DNA of 64,000 bases from Paenibacillus gallinarum (GCF_014836635.1 NZ_JACSQL010000004.1:62001-126000); one strand, 5' to 3'. Shown: positions 44,503-54,339, counted from the first letter of the stretch. A program made the numbers and translations. The notes: generated by a model from the letters alone, not told the origin.

Positions 44503-44567
44503 AAAAACATAGTCAAACGTGGTAAACAAATAAACGCCACACACAATTTGGGGGAGGACAACCTAAC

Positions 44568-45476
44568 ATGTTCAAGAAAGCGAAAAAATTTCCTTTACTT
44601 ATGACAACACTCGCAATGACTGTCGTACTGGCCGCTTGCGGTTCTGGCTCAGATACGGCTGGTTCTACAGATAATAAATTAAGCGGATCTATTCTTGCTG
44701 TTGGATCTTCAGCGCTTCAACCGTTGGTTGATCAAGCTGGACAAGATTTTATGGAAGTAGAAGGAAATGAAGAGATTACCGTACAAGTACAAGGCGGCGG
44801 TAGTGGAACAGGACTTACTCAAGTTGCTGACAAACAAGCCGATATCGGTAACTCCGATGTATTCGCAGAAGAAAAATTGGATGCTGAACAAGCGAAAACC
44901 TTGGTTGACCATCAAGTTGCAGTTGTAGGAATGTCTGTTGTAGCGAATAAAGATGTAGGTGTTAATGACCTGACTCAACAACAATTGGTTGATATCTTCA
45001 CTGGTAAAATAACGAACTGGAAGGAAGTTGGCGGAGCAGATCAAAAAATTGTTATCGTTAACCGTCCAGCAAGTTCAGGAACTCGTGCTACTTTTGAAAA
45101 GTATGCTCTAGGTCAAAGTGCTCCTGAATTACAAGGATCTATTCAAGAAGATTCCTCCGGTACCGTTAAAAAAATCATTACTGAAACACCAGGTGCGATC
45201 GGATACCTAGCTCTGTCTTACCTTGATGATAGTATTACGGCCATTAAATACAATGGGGTAGAAGCTACCGTGGAGAACATTCAAACGGGTGAATATGCGG
45301 TATGGGCTTATGAACATATGTATACAAATGGCGAGCCGAATGAAGTGGTAAAAGCTTTCCTTGACTACATGCTGTCTGATGACATTCAAAAAACGTATGT
45401 AGTAGACCTTGGTTACATCCCTGTTAGCGATATGCAAGTTGTGCGTGACGCGGAAGGTAATATTACCGAGAAATAA
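44568..45476 (+). CDS. pstS: Phosphate-binding lipoprotein PstS
   Basis: The 302-residue lipoprotein (lipobox LAAC, Cys about 24) has PstS motifs GSSALQPLVDQA, GGGSGTGLTQVADKQADIGNSDV and VNRPASSGTRATFEKY, which bind phosphate. It begins the pstSCAB operon and feeds the PstC/PstA channel. GGGGGAGG precedes the ATG. Confidence 0.95.
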   Translation: MFKKAKKFPLLMTTLAMTVVLAACGSGSDTAGSTDNKLSGSILAVGSSALQPLVDQAGQDFMEVEGNEEITVQVQGGGSGTGLTQVADKQADIGNSDVFAEEKLDAEQAKTLVDHQVAVVGMSVVANKDVGVNDLTQQQLVDIFTGKITNWKEVGGADQKIVIVNRPASSGTRATFEKYALGQSAPELQGSIQEDSSGTVKKIITETPGAIGYLALSYLDDSITAIKYNGVEATVENIQTGEYAVWAYEHMYTNGEPNEVVKAFLDYMLSDDIQKTYVVDLGYIPVSDMQVVRDAEGNITEK

Positions 45477-45609
45477 GATAGAGTACATTTGTTAAACAAT
45501 GAGATATAGATCGATAAGAGGCGGGCTGAATTGTTGCTCGACCTCTTTCGTTCGGTTTTTAGATGAGATACAGAATTATACTAAAATGATTTAAAAAGGA
45601 TGGTTCTTG

Positions 45610-46530
45610 ATGAGTGTAGCGAACACGGATCATGCGCACAAACCTCGCCCGAAACGGGAAAAGCATTATTATGAAGATTGGATCGGTAAAATATATACGT
45701 CCATCTGTGTAGTCTTTCTTATTGTAGTTATTATATCGATTGTCTTTTTTGTTGCTTCCAAAGGCTTAACTACTTTTATGAAAGATGGAGTGAGTCCACT
45801 AGAGTTCTTTACATCCGGAACTTGGAATCCGACAGGTGATGAACCTGCCTATGGCGCACTTCCGTTTATCGTAGGTTCCTTTACAGTAACGATTCTTGCT
45901 GCACTGATTGCAAGTCCTTTAGCATTATGTGCCGCTTTATTCATGACTGAGATTGTACCAGGTAAAGGAAAGCGAATCCTGCAGCCAGCCATTGAACTCT
46001 TGTCTGGTATTCCTTCTGTTGTTTATGGATTTGTTGGACTTACCGTCATTGTTCCACTGATCCGTTCGATCTTTGGAGGTACTGGGGTCGGTATTTTAGC
46101 AGGCTGTCTTGTGTTATCTGTCATGATTCTTCCCACGATTACAAGTATTATGGCAGATGCCATTACTTCTCTGCCTGGTGGTCTTAGAGAATCTTCCTAT
46201 GCACTGGGTGCAACTCGCTGGCAAACCATAACAGGTGTAGTCATTCCTACGGTACTTCCTGCGCTCTTAACAGGAGTTGTTCTCGGAATGGCACGGGCTT
46301 TCGGTGAAGCACTTGCTGTACAGATGGTGATTGGTAATGCACCGCATGTTCCGAATTCACTTTTGGAATCTGCATCAACACTCACCAGTGTAATTACACT
46401 TAGCATGGGGAATACAGCTTCAGGTTCTGTTCATAATAACGCGCTGTGGAGTATGGCGCTTGTGCTTCTTCTTATGACCTTTATCTTTGTATTACTTGTT
46501 CGCTTGCTTGAAAGGAGAAATCGGGTATGA
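45610..46530 (+). CDS. pstC: Phosphate ABC permease PstC
   Basis: The 306-residue permease has six helices, the PstC LSGIPSVVYGFVGL motif and an EAA loop (LRESSYALGATRWQTITGVVIP). ATG 45610 is preferred to the adjacent TTG. The stop overlaps the pstA start (ATGA). Confidence 0.95.
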   Translation: MSVANTDHAHKPRPKREKHYYEDWIGKIYTSICVVFLIVVIISIVFFVASKGLTTFMKDGVSPLEFFTSGTWNPTGDEPAYGALPFIVGSFTVTILAALIASPLALCAALFMTEIVPGKGKRILQPAIELLSGIPSVVYGFVGLTVIVPLIRSIFGGTGVGILAGCLVLSVMILPTITSIMADAITSLPGGLRESSYALGATRWQTITGVVIPTVLPALLTGVVLGMARAFGEALAVQMVIGNAPHVPNSLLESASTLTSVITLSMGNTASGSVHNNALWSMALVLLLMTFIFVLLVRLLERRNRV

Positions 46531-47426
46531 TGAAGCCGAAAACAGTCGATCGAATTGCTACTGGGGTTATCGTTACCTTTGCACTTGCGATTGTGGCCAT
46601 CCTGGTAGGTCTTCTTGGATTTATTATTTTCCGAGGAATTGGACATATCAGTTGGGATTTCCTAACTAGCAAACCACAAAATTTGCGGGCAGGTGGCGGG
46701 ATTGGACCACAGCTATTTAACTCTATATACCTTCTCATCCTTACTCTGATTATTACGATCCCGCTTGGATGGGGAGCCGGAATTTATATGGCTGAATATG
46801 CGAAACCAGGTAGAATTACAAACATGATTCGCTTGGTCGTTGAGGTATTATCCTCCTTTCCGTCCATCGTTATCGGTCTTTTCGGTTTGCTTGTTCTCGT
46901 AAATACGTTTGGTTTTGGATTTTCTCTTCTGTCAGGTGCACTTGCACTTGCCGTATTCAACCTGCCGCTTATGGTTCGGACAACGGAGCAAGCTTTCCGT
47001 TCGGTTCCTAAAGCACAAAAAGAGGCTGGACTTGCTCTTGGTTTATCGAAGTGGAAGATTATCACTTCCATCCTGCTTCCTGTAGCTTTGCCAGCCATGA
47101 TTACAGGAACGATTCTTGCAGCGGGCCGGATCTTTGGTGAAGCAGCTGCTCTGATGTTTACTGCAGGAATGAGTAGTCCGCCGCTCGACTTTACGAACTG
47201 GAATCCATTCAGTGAGAGATCTCCGCTGAATCCGATGCGCCCTGCAGAGACACTTGCCGTACACATCTGGAAAGTAAATAGTGAGCAGCTTAAACCGGAT
47301 GCTGCTGAGATCGCAGCGGGTGCTTCTGCTGTTCTCGTGATTATGGTTCTGCTATTTAACTTATTCGCTCGCTGGCTTGGACGTTTTGTATATCGCCGGA
47401 TGACTGCTGCGAAACGCATGAACTAA
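46527..47426 (+). CDS. pstA: Phosphate ABC permease PstA
   Basis: The 299-residue permease has six helices, the LSSFPSIVIGLFGL motif and an EAA loop (QKEAGLALGLSKWKIITSILLP). It forms the membrane channel with PstC, with which it is translationally coupled. Confidence 0.95.
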   Translation: MMKPKTVDRIATGVIVTFALAIVAILVGLLGFIIFRGIGHISWDFLTSKPQNLRAGGGIGPQLFNSIYLLILTLIITIPLGWGAGIYMAEYAKPGRITNMIRLVVEVLSSFPSIVIGLFGLLVLVNTFGFGFSLLSGALALAVFNLPLMVRTTEQAFRSVPKAQKEAGLALGLSKWKIITSILLPVALPAMITGTILAAGRIFGEAAALMFTAGMSSPPLDFTNWNPFSERSPLNPMRPAETLAVHIWKVNSEQLKPDAAEIAAGASAVLVIMVLLFNLFARWLGRFVYRRMTAAKRMN

Positions 47427-47458
47427 TTTTTTTTTGTATATAGGGAGGTACAGCTGTA

Positions 47459-48217
47459 ATGGCACAACAACCATTTAGTACAGAGGATCTAAGTGTTTTT
47501 TACGGGGAAAAAGAAGCGGTAAAAAAAATCAGTATGGAGTTTCCTGAGAATACGGTAACGGCACTGATTGGTCCTTCGGGATGCGGGAAATCCACCTTTC
47601 TTCGTTCATTAAATCGCATGAACGATGAGATTGCGGGTGCTAGAGTTACAGGTCATATATGGATGAACGGAAAAGATCTGAATGCACCGGGAACTGACGT
47701 AATTAAACTACGCCAACAAATCGGAATGGTGTGGCAGAAGCCGAATCCTTTTCACAAATCGATTTATAACAATATTGCGTTCGGACCTAAGTATCGTGGA
47801 GTGAAGAATAAGAAGCAACTCGATGAGATTGTGGAAAAAAGTCTGCGCCGTGCAGCGCTATGGGATGAGGTAAAAGATCGGCTTAAAGATTCAGCCCTTG
47901 CACTATCTGGTGGACAGCAGCAACGTCTATGTATTGCCCGTGCATTATCGGTTGAGCCGCAAATTCTTCTGCTCGATGAACCTGCATCTGCACTCGATCC
48001 GGTATCGACAGGGAAGATTGAGGAACTTATCACCGAACTTAAAAAAGAATTACGTATCGTCATCGTGACTCATAACATGCAGCAGGCAGCACGGATTTCA
48101 GATTATACCTCCTACTTCTACATGGGAAATCTGATTGAACGTGATGTAACGGAGAAAATTTTCTCCAATCCGACGAATCAGTCCACTCAAGAATATATTA
48201 TGGGACGTTTCGGTTAA
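47459..48217 (+). CDS. pstB: Phosphate ABC ATPase PstB
   Basis: The 252-residue ATPase has Walker [10 protein letters not shown], the PstB-typical SLNRMNDEI, signature LSGGQQQRL and Walker [14 protein letters not shown]. It energises phosphate uptake. GGGAGG lies before the ATG. No phoU follows, unlike in many bacteria. Confidence 0.95.
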   Translation: MAQQPFSTEDLSVFYGEKEAVKKISMEFPENTVTALIGPSGCGKSTFLRSLNRMNDEIAGARVTGHIWMNGKDLNAPGTDVIKLRQQIGMVWQKPNPFHKSIYNNIAFGPKYRGVKNKKQLDEIVEKSLRRAALWDEVKDRLKDSALALSGGQQQRLCIARALSVEPQILLLDEPASALDPVSTGKIEELITELKKELRIVIVTHNMQQAARISDYTSYFYMGNLIERDVTEKIFSNPTNQSTQEYIMGRFG

Positions 48218-48261
48218 GAGTAGATTTTAATAGCTAACAATTTCAAATGGATAGTAAGACA

Positions 48262-48308
48262 TGGCAAGGCCAAGGTTACCTTGAATAGGTGACCTTGGCC
48301 TTGTTGCC
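48262..48308 (+). terminator. Terminator-like hairpin after pstB
   Basis: GGCAAGGCCAAGGTTACC pairs with GGTGACCTTGGCCTTGTTGCC with two small mismatches around a 7-base loop. The T run after it is weak. Confidence 0.7.
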
Positions 48309-48477
48309 ATATCATCTATATGATAAATTTTCATTCGTGATTAGTTCTTTCGAGCTCTAGCTTGTTCGAAAGAAGTTAGCACTCTTTATCAGCGTTGCCT
48401 CTCCCTTTATTCCGTAAAATGTCATAATCTGTTATATTTAGAAATGATTATTTACAAAAAAAAGGAAAGAGGCATTC

Positions 48478-49728
48478 ATGATGTTACATAAACGTTATTC
48501 CCACTGGTGGGGAAAAGGGTTGCTGCTTGGCAGTATCGGTATATCCCGAATTGGGGATTTTATCTATCTTATTGCAATCAATATTCTCATTCTAAATATG
48601 ACCGGTTCACCAGCTGCTGTCGCTGGACTTTGGATTATTGCTCCGCTTGCATCCATACTTACGAAATTTTGGTCTGGAAGTATTGTTGACCGCTATGATC
48701 AAAGAAAACTTATGATACTCACAGATGTCATTCGGGCAGTGCTTGTAGCCTTGCTGCCTTTATTATCTGATCTATGGATGATATACGGCTGCTTAATGTT
48801 TGTCAGCATGGCTTCATCTATTTTTCATCCTGCTTCACAGGCCTACATTGTTAGACTAATACCGGAAGAAGACCGGAAGCAGTTTAATGCTTTTCAAGGG
48901 TTGACCTCTTCTGGTGCTTTTCTGATCGGGCCTGCCATAATGGGAGTTATGCTTATGTATACAACACCTGATATGGCCATCTATTTGAATGCAGCTTCTT
49001 TTTTAATCTCGGCTGTGATTCTATTTTTTCTACCTAAACTTGATGTGAAGAAGACGGATTCTACTGGCAGTAGAAGTTTAACGATACGGATGGTTGTGAG
49101 TGACTGGGCAGAGGTGCTAGGATTCACTCGTATCGCATTTTATGTAATGTTTATATATAGCTTTTATCATTTGATTTTGCTGATAGGGATGGCTCTGGAT
49201 TCTCAGGAAGTAGTGTTTATCATTCAAGTATTGGATTTATCGGAGCTGGAATATGGATTGATCATCAGTTTAACAGGGGCAGGCAGTGTTGCAGGAGCTT
49301 TTGTCAATTCTTTGCTGGTAAAATGGCTGCCACTGAAGCATATGATGGGAGGCGGGATGCTTCTTGTATCACTGGGATATTTGATTTTCTCGGTATCTGA
49401 TTCTTTCACGGTGGCCACCCTGGGTTTTGTTCTGCTTGGATTCTTTTCTTCTTTTTCCAATACCGGAATGATTACTTTTTATCAAAATAATGTACCTGCT
49501 GAGTTGATGGGCAGAATCACGAGTGTATTTGGAATCCTGATTAGCTTACTGCAGATTATAGCTATTATTGTTTTTGGGGTTGTTGCTGAATTGTTTTCAC
49601 TTAGGCTTTTATATTTGTCCATCTCAGTAGTGCTTATCGTTCTTTCTCTCGTGTTATGGGCAGCGAGTCTTAAGAAATCGGCAATCTCATATTACGAAGA
49701 AAAAGTGAACGTGAACCATTCAAGTTGA
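48478..49728 (+). CDS. MFS transporter
   Basis: The 416-residue protein has about twelve membrane helices in two halves, with the loop 2-3 motif DRYDQRKLMILTD that typifies the major facilitator superfamily and a SFSNTGMITFYQNNVPAELMGR segment as in the MFS_3/EntS-like exporters. It is probably a drug or metabolite efflux pump; the substrate is unknown. AAAGGAAAGAGG precedes a double ATG. Confidence 0.88.
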   Translation: MMLHKRYSHWWGKGLLLGSIGISRIGDFIYLIAINILILNMTGSPAAVAGLWIIAPLASILTKFWSGSIVDRYDQRKLMILTDVIRAVLVALLPLLSDLWMIYGCLMFVSMASSIFHPASQAYIVRLIPEEDRKQFNAFQGLTSSGAFLIGPAIMGVMLMYTTPDMAIYLNAASFLISAVILFFLPKLDVKKTDSTGSRSLTIRMVVSDWAEVLGFTRIAFYVMFIYSFYHLILLIGMALDSQEVVFIIQVLDLSELEYGLIISLTGAGSVAGAFVNSLLVKWLPLKHMMGGGMLLVSLGYLIFSVSDSFTVATLGFVLLGFFSSFSNTGMITFYQNNVPAELMGRITSVFGILISLLQIIAIIVFGVVAELFSLRLLYLSISVVLIVLSLVLWAASLKKSAISYYEEKVNVNHSS

Positions 49729-49834
49729 TGCTGCATAGAACGGGTACGCAGCGGGGACAGTAGGGGGAATAAGTAAGAATATACGGATAATTACTTATAT
49801 AGATCCCTTCGTTTGATGGATGTTAGAGTTATTA

Positions 49835-49864
49835 TTGACACCGCCAACTTGTTTCGATTAATCT
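49835..49864 (+). promoter_or_regulatory. Candidate promoter of sdaAB leader
   Basis: TTGACA (49835-49840) lies 18 bases before a weak TAATCT (49859-49864). It would start a leader of about 140 bases containing a terminator before sdaAB. Confidence 0.4.
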
Positions 49865-49904
49865 GAGTATTGCTATATTGGTAAGTAGCGAAACATTCAA
49901 ATAC

Positions 49905-49946
49905 CAAGGACAGAGAAGAGTGATATGCCCTTCTTCTGTCCTTTTT
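49905..49946 (+). terminator. Terminator upstream of sdaAB (MFS terminator or attenuator)
   Basis: AAGGACAGAGAAGAG pairs with CTTCTTCTGTCCTT and runs into six T residues. It lies 177 bases after the MFS gene and 68 bases before sdaAB, so it could end the former or attenuate the latter. Confidence 0.8.
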
Positions 49947-50013
49947 TGCGGGAGATTGCAGGGCATGCTTGCAGTCTTCACGTGTAATACATGCACACAT
50001 GGGGGAGTACAAC

Positions 50014-50691
50014 ATGAGATTTAAAGACGTTTTTTCTATCATCGGGCCAGCAATGACGGGTCCATCGAGTTCCCATACAGCAGGAGCTGTTAAGCTTGGA
50101 CGTATTGCTCGTCAGTGGCTTGGGGAACAACCAGTCGAAGCAAAAATGACGTTATATGGCTCTTTTGCAGATACATATCAAGGTCATGGTACTGATTTGG
50201 CTCTTATAAGTGGTCTAATGGATATGGCTACCGATGATCCCCGTATACCTGATGCAGAAGAATGGGCTGAGAAGCTTGGCATGCAGTATGAGATTGTGAC
50301 AAGCGGACTTCCTGCTGCCCATCCCAATACAGTGAAATTTGAATTAAAGGTAAACGATCAGTCCTGTTCCATGATGGGAGCTTCAATTGGAGGAGGCAGC
50401 GTAGTCGTATCTCATTTAAATGATTTCCGAGTACAGCTGACGGGGGATTTCCCCGCACTTGTCCTTCGCCATATCGATAAAGCAGGGGTCATTGCTTCTG
50501 TTACTTCCATCATCAGTGAGTCGGGAGTTAACATTGGCTTTATGCAGGTAGACCGAAAAGCAAGAGAGGGCGAAGCATTAACTGCGATGGAGCTGGATAC
50601 CGTTCCTTGTCCTGAGGTGCTGACGAAACTTATTCAGCTTCCAAATATTCTGGATTGTAAAGTAATTGATTTGAAAAAGGGGCTAATATAA
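50014..50691 (+). CDS. sdaAB: L-serine dehydratase (Fe-S), beta subunit
   Basis: The 225-residue protein has the N-terminal SDH beta motif SIIGPAMTGPSSSHTAGAVK and a C-terminal ACT-type domain (about 150-225: VIASVTSIISESGVNIGFMQVDR) that probably senses serine. With the alpha subunit it deaminates L-serine to pyruvate and ammonia. ATG 50014 follows GGGGGAG by 6 bases; a longer frame from 49969 lacks such a site. Confidence 0.95.
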   Translation: MRFKDVFSIIGPAMTGPSSSHTAGAVKLGRIARQWLGEQPVEAKMTLYGSFADTYQGHGTDLALISGLMDMATDDPRIPDAEEWAEKLGMQYEIVTSGLPAAHPNTVKFELKVNDQSCSMMGASIGGGSVVVSHLNDFRVQLTGDFPALVLRHIDKAGVIASVTSIISESGVNIGFMQVDRKAREGEALTAMELDTVPCPEVLTKLIQLPNILDCKVIDLKKGLI

Positions 50692-50693
50692 GG

Positions 50694-51611
50694 ATGCGTT
50701 TTAAACATCTAAGAGAACTTCATGCTATTTGTACCGAAGAAAATAAGACACTTGGCACCTTAATGATTGAAGAACAAGTAAAGGAAACAGGCACTTCTGA
50801 GACAGAAGTGGTTCAACAAATGGCTGATTATTACGAGATTATGAAACAAGCCGTTCATAAAGGGATGACGGAAGATACAACTTCCCGCAGCGGTCTCACT
50901 GGCGGGGATGGTCAGCGTGTTCGAGACTATTTGCAAAATAATCAAAGTTGTTCGGGAGATGCTTCCACTCTTGCCATGGCATATGCACTCGGCGTATCCG
51001 AAGTGAATGCATCTATGGGGCGAATTGTTGCGACTCCTACAGCCGGCTCGGCTGGAATTATTCCCGGTGTGTTTCTTAGTGCACAGGAACGGTTTGGCTG
51101 GAGCGATGAGCATATGGTGAATGGACTGTTTTGTGCCGGTGCGATTGGATATGTGATTGCGAATAACTCCTTTATTTCAGGCGCAGAAGGAGGTTGTCAG
51201 GCTGAAGTGGGTTCAGCCATTGGAATGGCAGCCGGTGCAATGGTTGAGCTGCGCGGAGGAACTCCTGAGCAGGTTGTCCATGCGGTAGGGATTGCACTGA
51301 AAAACACACTGGGGCTGATCTGTGATCCGGTAGCAGGACTTGTTGAGATCCCATGTATTGTTCGTAATGGCTTAGGTGCGGTAACTGCACTGGCGGCGGC
51401 AGATATGGCACTGGCAGGTGTAAGAAGTGCAATACCTTCTGATGAAGTGATCGATGTGATGCTGGAGGTGGGCAGTGCAATGCCAAGTCGCCACCGGGAA
51501 ACAGCGCAAGGCGGTCTTGCTCAAACGCCGACAGGACGGAAGATTACCGAAAATTTAGCTAAGCCAAAGAAAACAACGCAAGACACGGAATTTAGCTCCA
51601 AAGAAAAATAA
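50694..51611 (+). CDS. sdaAA: L-serine dehydratase (Fe-S), alpha subunit
   Basis: The 305-residue protein has Cys residues placed as iron-sulfur ligands (GGCQAEVGSA; LICDPVAGLVEIPCIVRNG) and the Gly-rich PTAGSAGIIPG segment. The C-terminus is a charged tail (KPKKTTQDTEF). It starts 2 bases after the beta subunit stop. Confidence 0.95.
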   Translation: MRFKHLRELHAICTEENKTLGTLMIEEQVKETGTSETEVVQQMADYYEIMKQAVHKGMTEDTTSRSGLTGGDGQRVRDYLQNNQSCSGDASTLAMAYALGVSEVNASMGRIVATPTAGSAGIIPGVFLSAQERFGWSDEHMVNGLFCAGAIGYVIANNSFISGAEGGCQAEVGSAIGMAAGAMVELRGGTPEQVVHAVGIALKNTLGLICDPVAGLVEIPCIVRNGLGAVTALAAADMALAGVRSAIPSDEVIDVMLEVGSAMPSRHRETAQGGLAQTPTGRKITENLAKPKKTTQDTEFSSKEK

Positions 51612-51628
51612 TAAATATGGATGACGAA

Positions 51629-51672
51629 AAAAGCCGGAAAACGAAACGATGAGAGTTTCGCCTTCCGGCTTT
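51629..51672 (+). terminator. Terminator of the serine dehydratase operon
   Basis: AAAGCCGGAAAACGAAAC pairs with GTTTCGCCTTCCGGCTTT with a two-base bulge, followed by TCTATAT. Confidence 0.85.
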
Positions 51673-51711
51673 CTATATATAGAATTGTTTTGATTTTGAT
51701 TGCAAAGATGA

Positions 51712-52734
51712 TTATTTGTTCATCAGTTCTCCAAGCAATTTGATCGAGTGGAGTCTCGCCTGATGATCATAGATCGGTGTAGTCATCATGAATTCGTCTG
51801 CACCCGTTTGAGCAAGGAAACGTTCGAGTTGTTCCCGAACACTGTCTTGGTTGCCAATCACCGAATAGCTAAGCTGGTTTTGAACGATCGCTTTCTCTTG
51901 CATGTTCCAATCGAGTTCGTCCACCGGCGGCTGCATGAGTCCAAAACGTCCGCGGATCATATTTAGGAATTGTCTCTTATGTGAAGTGGATAAGTAATGA
52001 GCCTCTTCATCCGTATCAGCAACAAAAGCGTTTAGAGCAACCATAGCATAAGGTTTATCCAGCACTTCAGATGGTCTGAAGCTTGACCGGTAAATATCAA
52101 GCGCAGGCAGTAAGTAATCTGGAGCGAAATGGCTCGCAAAAGAGAAAGGGAGACCTTTTCGTCCGGCAAGTTCTGCACTGAAACCACTTGAACCAAGCAG
52201 CCAAATCGGAATATCTAAATCACGTCCAGGATAGGCATGCACTTGCATAGACGAACTGGATGTCGGATGGAAGTAATTTTGTAGTTCTTCAAGACGCTGC
52301 GGGAAATCTTGTCCGTCACTGCCAGGTCCTCGGCGCAGTGCGCGAGAAGTCAGCTGATCAGAGCCGGGAGCACGGCCAAGTCCAAGATCAATCCGTCCAG
52401 GAAATAGAGATTCGAGTGTACCGAACTGTTCGGCAATCACAAGTGGAGCGTGATTAGGGAGCATTACGCCTCCGGAGCCGACGCGAATTCGTTTGGTTCC
52501 GCCAGCGATATGGCCGATGACAACCGAAGTAGCTGAGCTTGCGATCCCCGGCATGTTGTGATGCTCTGCAAGCCAGAATCGGTTATAACCCAATTCATCA
52601 GCTAGTTTTGCAATATCCAGGGAATTTTGCAGTGCCGTCTGGATGTTAGAGCCTTCCGTAACAGTGGCTAGGTCAAGGATAGAGAAAGGAATATCTTTTA
52701 ACGATTTGCTTTGTGTTTGTGATTCAGTGTTCAT
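51712..52734 (-). CDS. Luciferase-like (LLM class) flavin-dependent oxidoreductase
   Basis: The 340-residue protein has the LLM barrel: [12 protein letters not shown] at the start, [66 protein letters not shown]. The YvbT/alkanal monooxygenase-like group uses FMN or F420; the substrate is unknown. It marks the left edge of conserved-looking genes before the accessory island. Confidence 0.92.
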   Translation of the reverse strand: MNTESQTQSKSLKDIPFSILDLATVTEGSNIQTALQNSLDIAKLADELGYNRFWLAEHHNMPGIASSATSVVIGHIAGGTKRIRVGSGGVMLPNHAPLVIAEQFGTLESLFPGRIDLGLGRAPGSDQLTSRALRRGPGSDGQDFPQRLEELQNYFHPTSSSSMQVHAYPGRDLDIPIWLLGSSGFSAELAGRKGLPFSFASHFAPDYLLPALDIYRSSFRPSEVLDKPYAMVALNAFVADTDEEAHYLSTSHKRQFLNMIRGRFGLMQPPVDELDWNMQEKAIVQNQLSYSVIGNQDSVREQLERFLAQTGADEFMMTTPIYDHQARLHSIKLLGELMNK

Positions 52735-52966
52735 GTGTGTACCTCCTGTACGCTAGGATTGTTTCTTCCTATATATAAGTCATTTGTGAATATGTAAATC
52801 GTAATCTTACTATTATAACATAAAATATAGATATATATATGTATGTGTGACAGTAGGGTAAAGTAGAAGATTTTATATTGGTAATTTTATGGAGGGATAT
52901 AGACACCTTACACATCTAATAGGGTGAAATGAATATAACTAATTAAATAAAAGGGTCTTAGGAACG

Positions 52967-53015
52967 AAAAAAGTCGTCAGTTCTCTCTTGCTACAAAAGA
53001 GCTGACGACTTTTTT
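52967..53015 (-). terminator. Terminator of the DUF3221-like gene
   Basis: AAAAAGTCGTCAG pairs with CTGACGACTTTTT around a 21-base loop. On the minus strand it ends the lipoprotein gene; it is symmetrical enough to work both ways. Confidence 0.88.
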
Positions 53016-53029
53016 GATCTATTTCTGTT

Positions 53030-53452
53030 TTATTTTGAATCAATGATTTGAATCTCTTTTGCAGTAATAGTAGGAGGCATGGTATCCAATTGTTCGTTTT
53101 CGACCTTGAAGCGAATTATGGAACCCACCTTTATATCTTGGATATTAACATCAGTTTCGCTGACTTTTTTTAGGTCTAGCCAAAATAGATCATATTTTTG
53201 AGATCTAATGATGTCTTGAGACGATTGCTCAGTTATCTTGTTTAAATTAGACGCTATTTCAGGATTATCCAAATCTTCAGTGATTAATATTTGTTTGACA
53301 GTAGTTTTTTCTTGCTTACCTAATACGATGGCTTCCATTGTAAGAGTAGAATCTGTATGTTGCTTTACGCTATTGTTACTTACAGATTCGGCATTATTAC
53401 AGGAGCCAACTAATAAAAAAGATATGATTAGTACAATAGGTACCAAGCGCAT
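53030..53452 (-). CDS. DUF3221-like lipoprotein
   Basis: The 140-residue protein has a lipoprotein signal (lipobox VGSC, Cys about 18). The mature part has a beta-barrel-like pattern: MEAIVLGKQEKTTVKQILI, FWLDLKK, DIKVGSIIRFKVENEQLDTMPP and AKEIQII, which matches DUF3221-type proteins. Function unknown; probably attached to the outer face of the membrane. AAGGAGG lies 8 bases before the ATG. Confidence 0.78.
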   Translation of the reverse strand: MRLVPIVLIISFLLVGSCNNAESVSNNSVKQHTDSTLTMEAIVLGKQEKTTVKQILITEDLDNPEIASNLNKITEQSSQDIIRSQKYDLFWLDLKKVSETDVNIQDIKVGSIIRFKVENEQLDTMPPTITAKEIQIIDSK

Positions 53453-53601
53453 AATTTTACCTCCTTATTAATACAAGTAAAGACGATAGGCAGGTAACAA
53501 AAGTTCCAATATCTTTAATTTATTCTAGGTGGTGTACGCAACCTATATACTCCATATCCAATTCAGAACAAAACAAAAAGCTGAACGTGCGTGCTGATTT
53601 G

Positions 53602-53682
53602 TCAAAACGAGTGGTGTCGTTATTTGAGAGTCTAATTTAGACTCATGATACTTCATTAAGCTAACGGGCAGGATAGTTGAGT
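53602..53682 (+). repeat. Island repeat copy 1: L dyad, hairpin, R dyad
   Basis: L dyad TCAAAACGA...TCGTTATTTGA (53602-53627), a perfect 8-bp hairpin GAGTCTAA/TTAGACTC (53628-53644), then the R motif ATTAAGCTAACGGGCAGG followed by ATAGTTGAGT (53655-53682). R is itself an imperfect dyad with arms like the L dyad. Confidence 0.7.
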
Positions 53683-53714
53683 AGGCCAAAAACGAAATCT
53701 GGGACGTTGCTCCC

Positions 53715-53748
53715 TTTAAGTTATGCAATAGGGGAGGATAGTTTAATT
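53715..53748 (+). repeat. Island repeat copy 2 (degenerate R motif)
   Basis: TTTAAGTTATGCAATAGGGG followed by AGGATAGTTTAATT matches the R motif with an internal change. It is preceded by the hairpin GGGA-CGTTGC-TCCC and an AACG...CGTT remnant of the L dyad. Confidence 0.5.
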
Positions 53749-53817
53749 CACTTCGCGAAGTTAGTGAAGGAGTCGTTACATACAATTTGCGAGCTTAAAT
53801 AAACCCAGGAGGAAACT

Positions 53818-53981
53818 ATGCAAAGAAGAACTGATGGCTCATTTTGATATGTATATCTGCCTTTCTTTATGGAGTGCGGTATTTATCAGCAACTATTTTT
53901 GGATCAGGTGTTTCTTCATGGAGCAGTCAATTATTTAATGCAATGTTAGAGTACGTAGGTGAAGGACCATTAATCAACTAA
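53818..53981 (+). pseudogene. Frameshifted small membrane-protein gene
   Basis: CCAGGAGG lies 5 bases before ATG 53818, which reads MQRRTDGSF and stops. In another frame the downstream sequence continues as WLILICISAFLYGVRYLSA..., then LFNAMLEYVGEGPLIN and stops at 53979-53981. A single frameshift around 53834 restores a product of about 50 residues with an N-terminal membrane helix. The strong ribosome site indicates that it was a real gene. Confidence 0.65.
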
Positions 53982-54000
53982 TCCTTGTCTCTTTTCGTTA

Positions 54001-54034
54001 TTTAAAGTAAGCGTATAAACGGGCATAGCATTGA
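54001..54034 (+). repeat. Island repeat copy 3 (divergent R motif)
   Basis: TTTAAAGTAAGCGTATAAAC followed by GGGCATAGCATTGAG keeps the TTTAA, ACGGGCA and TTGAG landmarks of the R motif. It follows directly after the frameshifted gene. Confidence 0.45.
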
Positions 54035-54064
54035 GAAGGAAAGATAATGCAAAGGTGTGATTAA

Positions 54065-54313
54065 ATGAAAGGAAAGTTTTATGAAATTACTGGAATAATA
54101 TTTGTGGTTTTTTCTGGTCTTCTGTATACCTTGGAACGATGTGCAAACTGGATTTCTAATGGACTACGCGCACAAGGACTAGCATCTTTTTCTGGTGACG
54201 TACTTTCGAGCGAACCATGGGTGGATCTCAAAAATAATGTTTTTGTAATCTCTTTTCTGGTCATTGGAATTGTTGCTTTTTTGTATGGACTCTATAGAAA
54301 TAATAAGTTTTGA
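54065..54313 (+). CDS. Small two-helix membrane protein
   Basis: The 82-residue protein has two membrane helices (about 8-25 and 60-77) separated by a Ser/Gly loop, with the segment GLLYTLERCANWIS after helix 1. The same TLER motif occurs in the 84-residue protein at 56291, so the two are related. ATG 54065 follows AAAGGTGTG. Function unknown. Confidence 0.75.
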   Translation: MKGKFYEITGIIFVVFSGLLYTLERCANWISNGLRAQGLASFSGDVLSSEPWVDLKNNVFVISFLVIGIVAFLYGLYRNNKF

Positions 54314-54339
54314 TATTAATCTTAGGAGATATTCTAAAA

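Larger units (their letters stand above)
53453..53817. other. Repeat-bearing intergenic region
   Basis: The 365-base gap contains two copies of the island repeat (53602-53682 and 53715-53748, plus a CACTTCGCGAAGT palindrome at 53750). A minus-strand open frame (53543-53785) runs across these repeats and has no ribosome site. Confidence 0.6.

Noticed and set aside
46784..47419. 211-codon minus-strand frame opposite pstA
   Set aside because: Shadow of a well-supported permease gene; no start site and no domain.
49791..50042. Minus-strand frame over the sdaAB leader
   Set aside because: It overlaps the terminator and start of sdaAB and has no ribosome site.
53543..53785. Minus-strand open frame of 80 codons in the island
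   Set aside because: It runs across two repeat copies, has no ribosome site and its composition follows the repeats rather than a protein.
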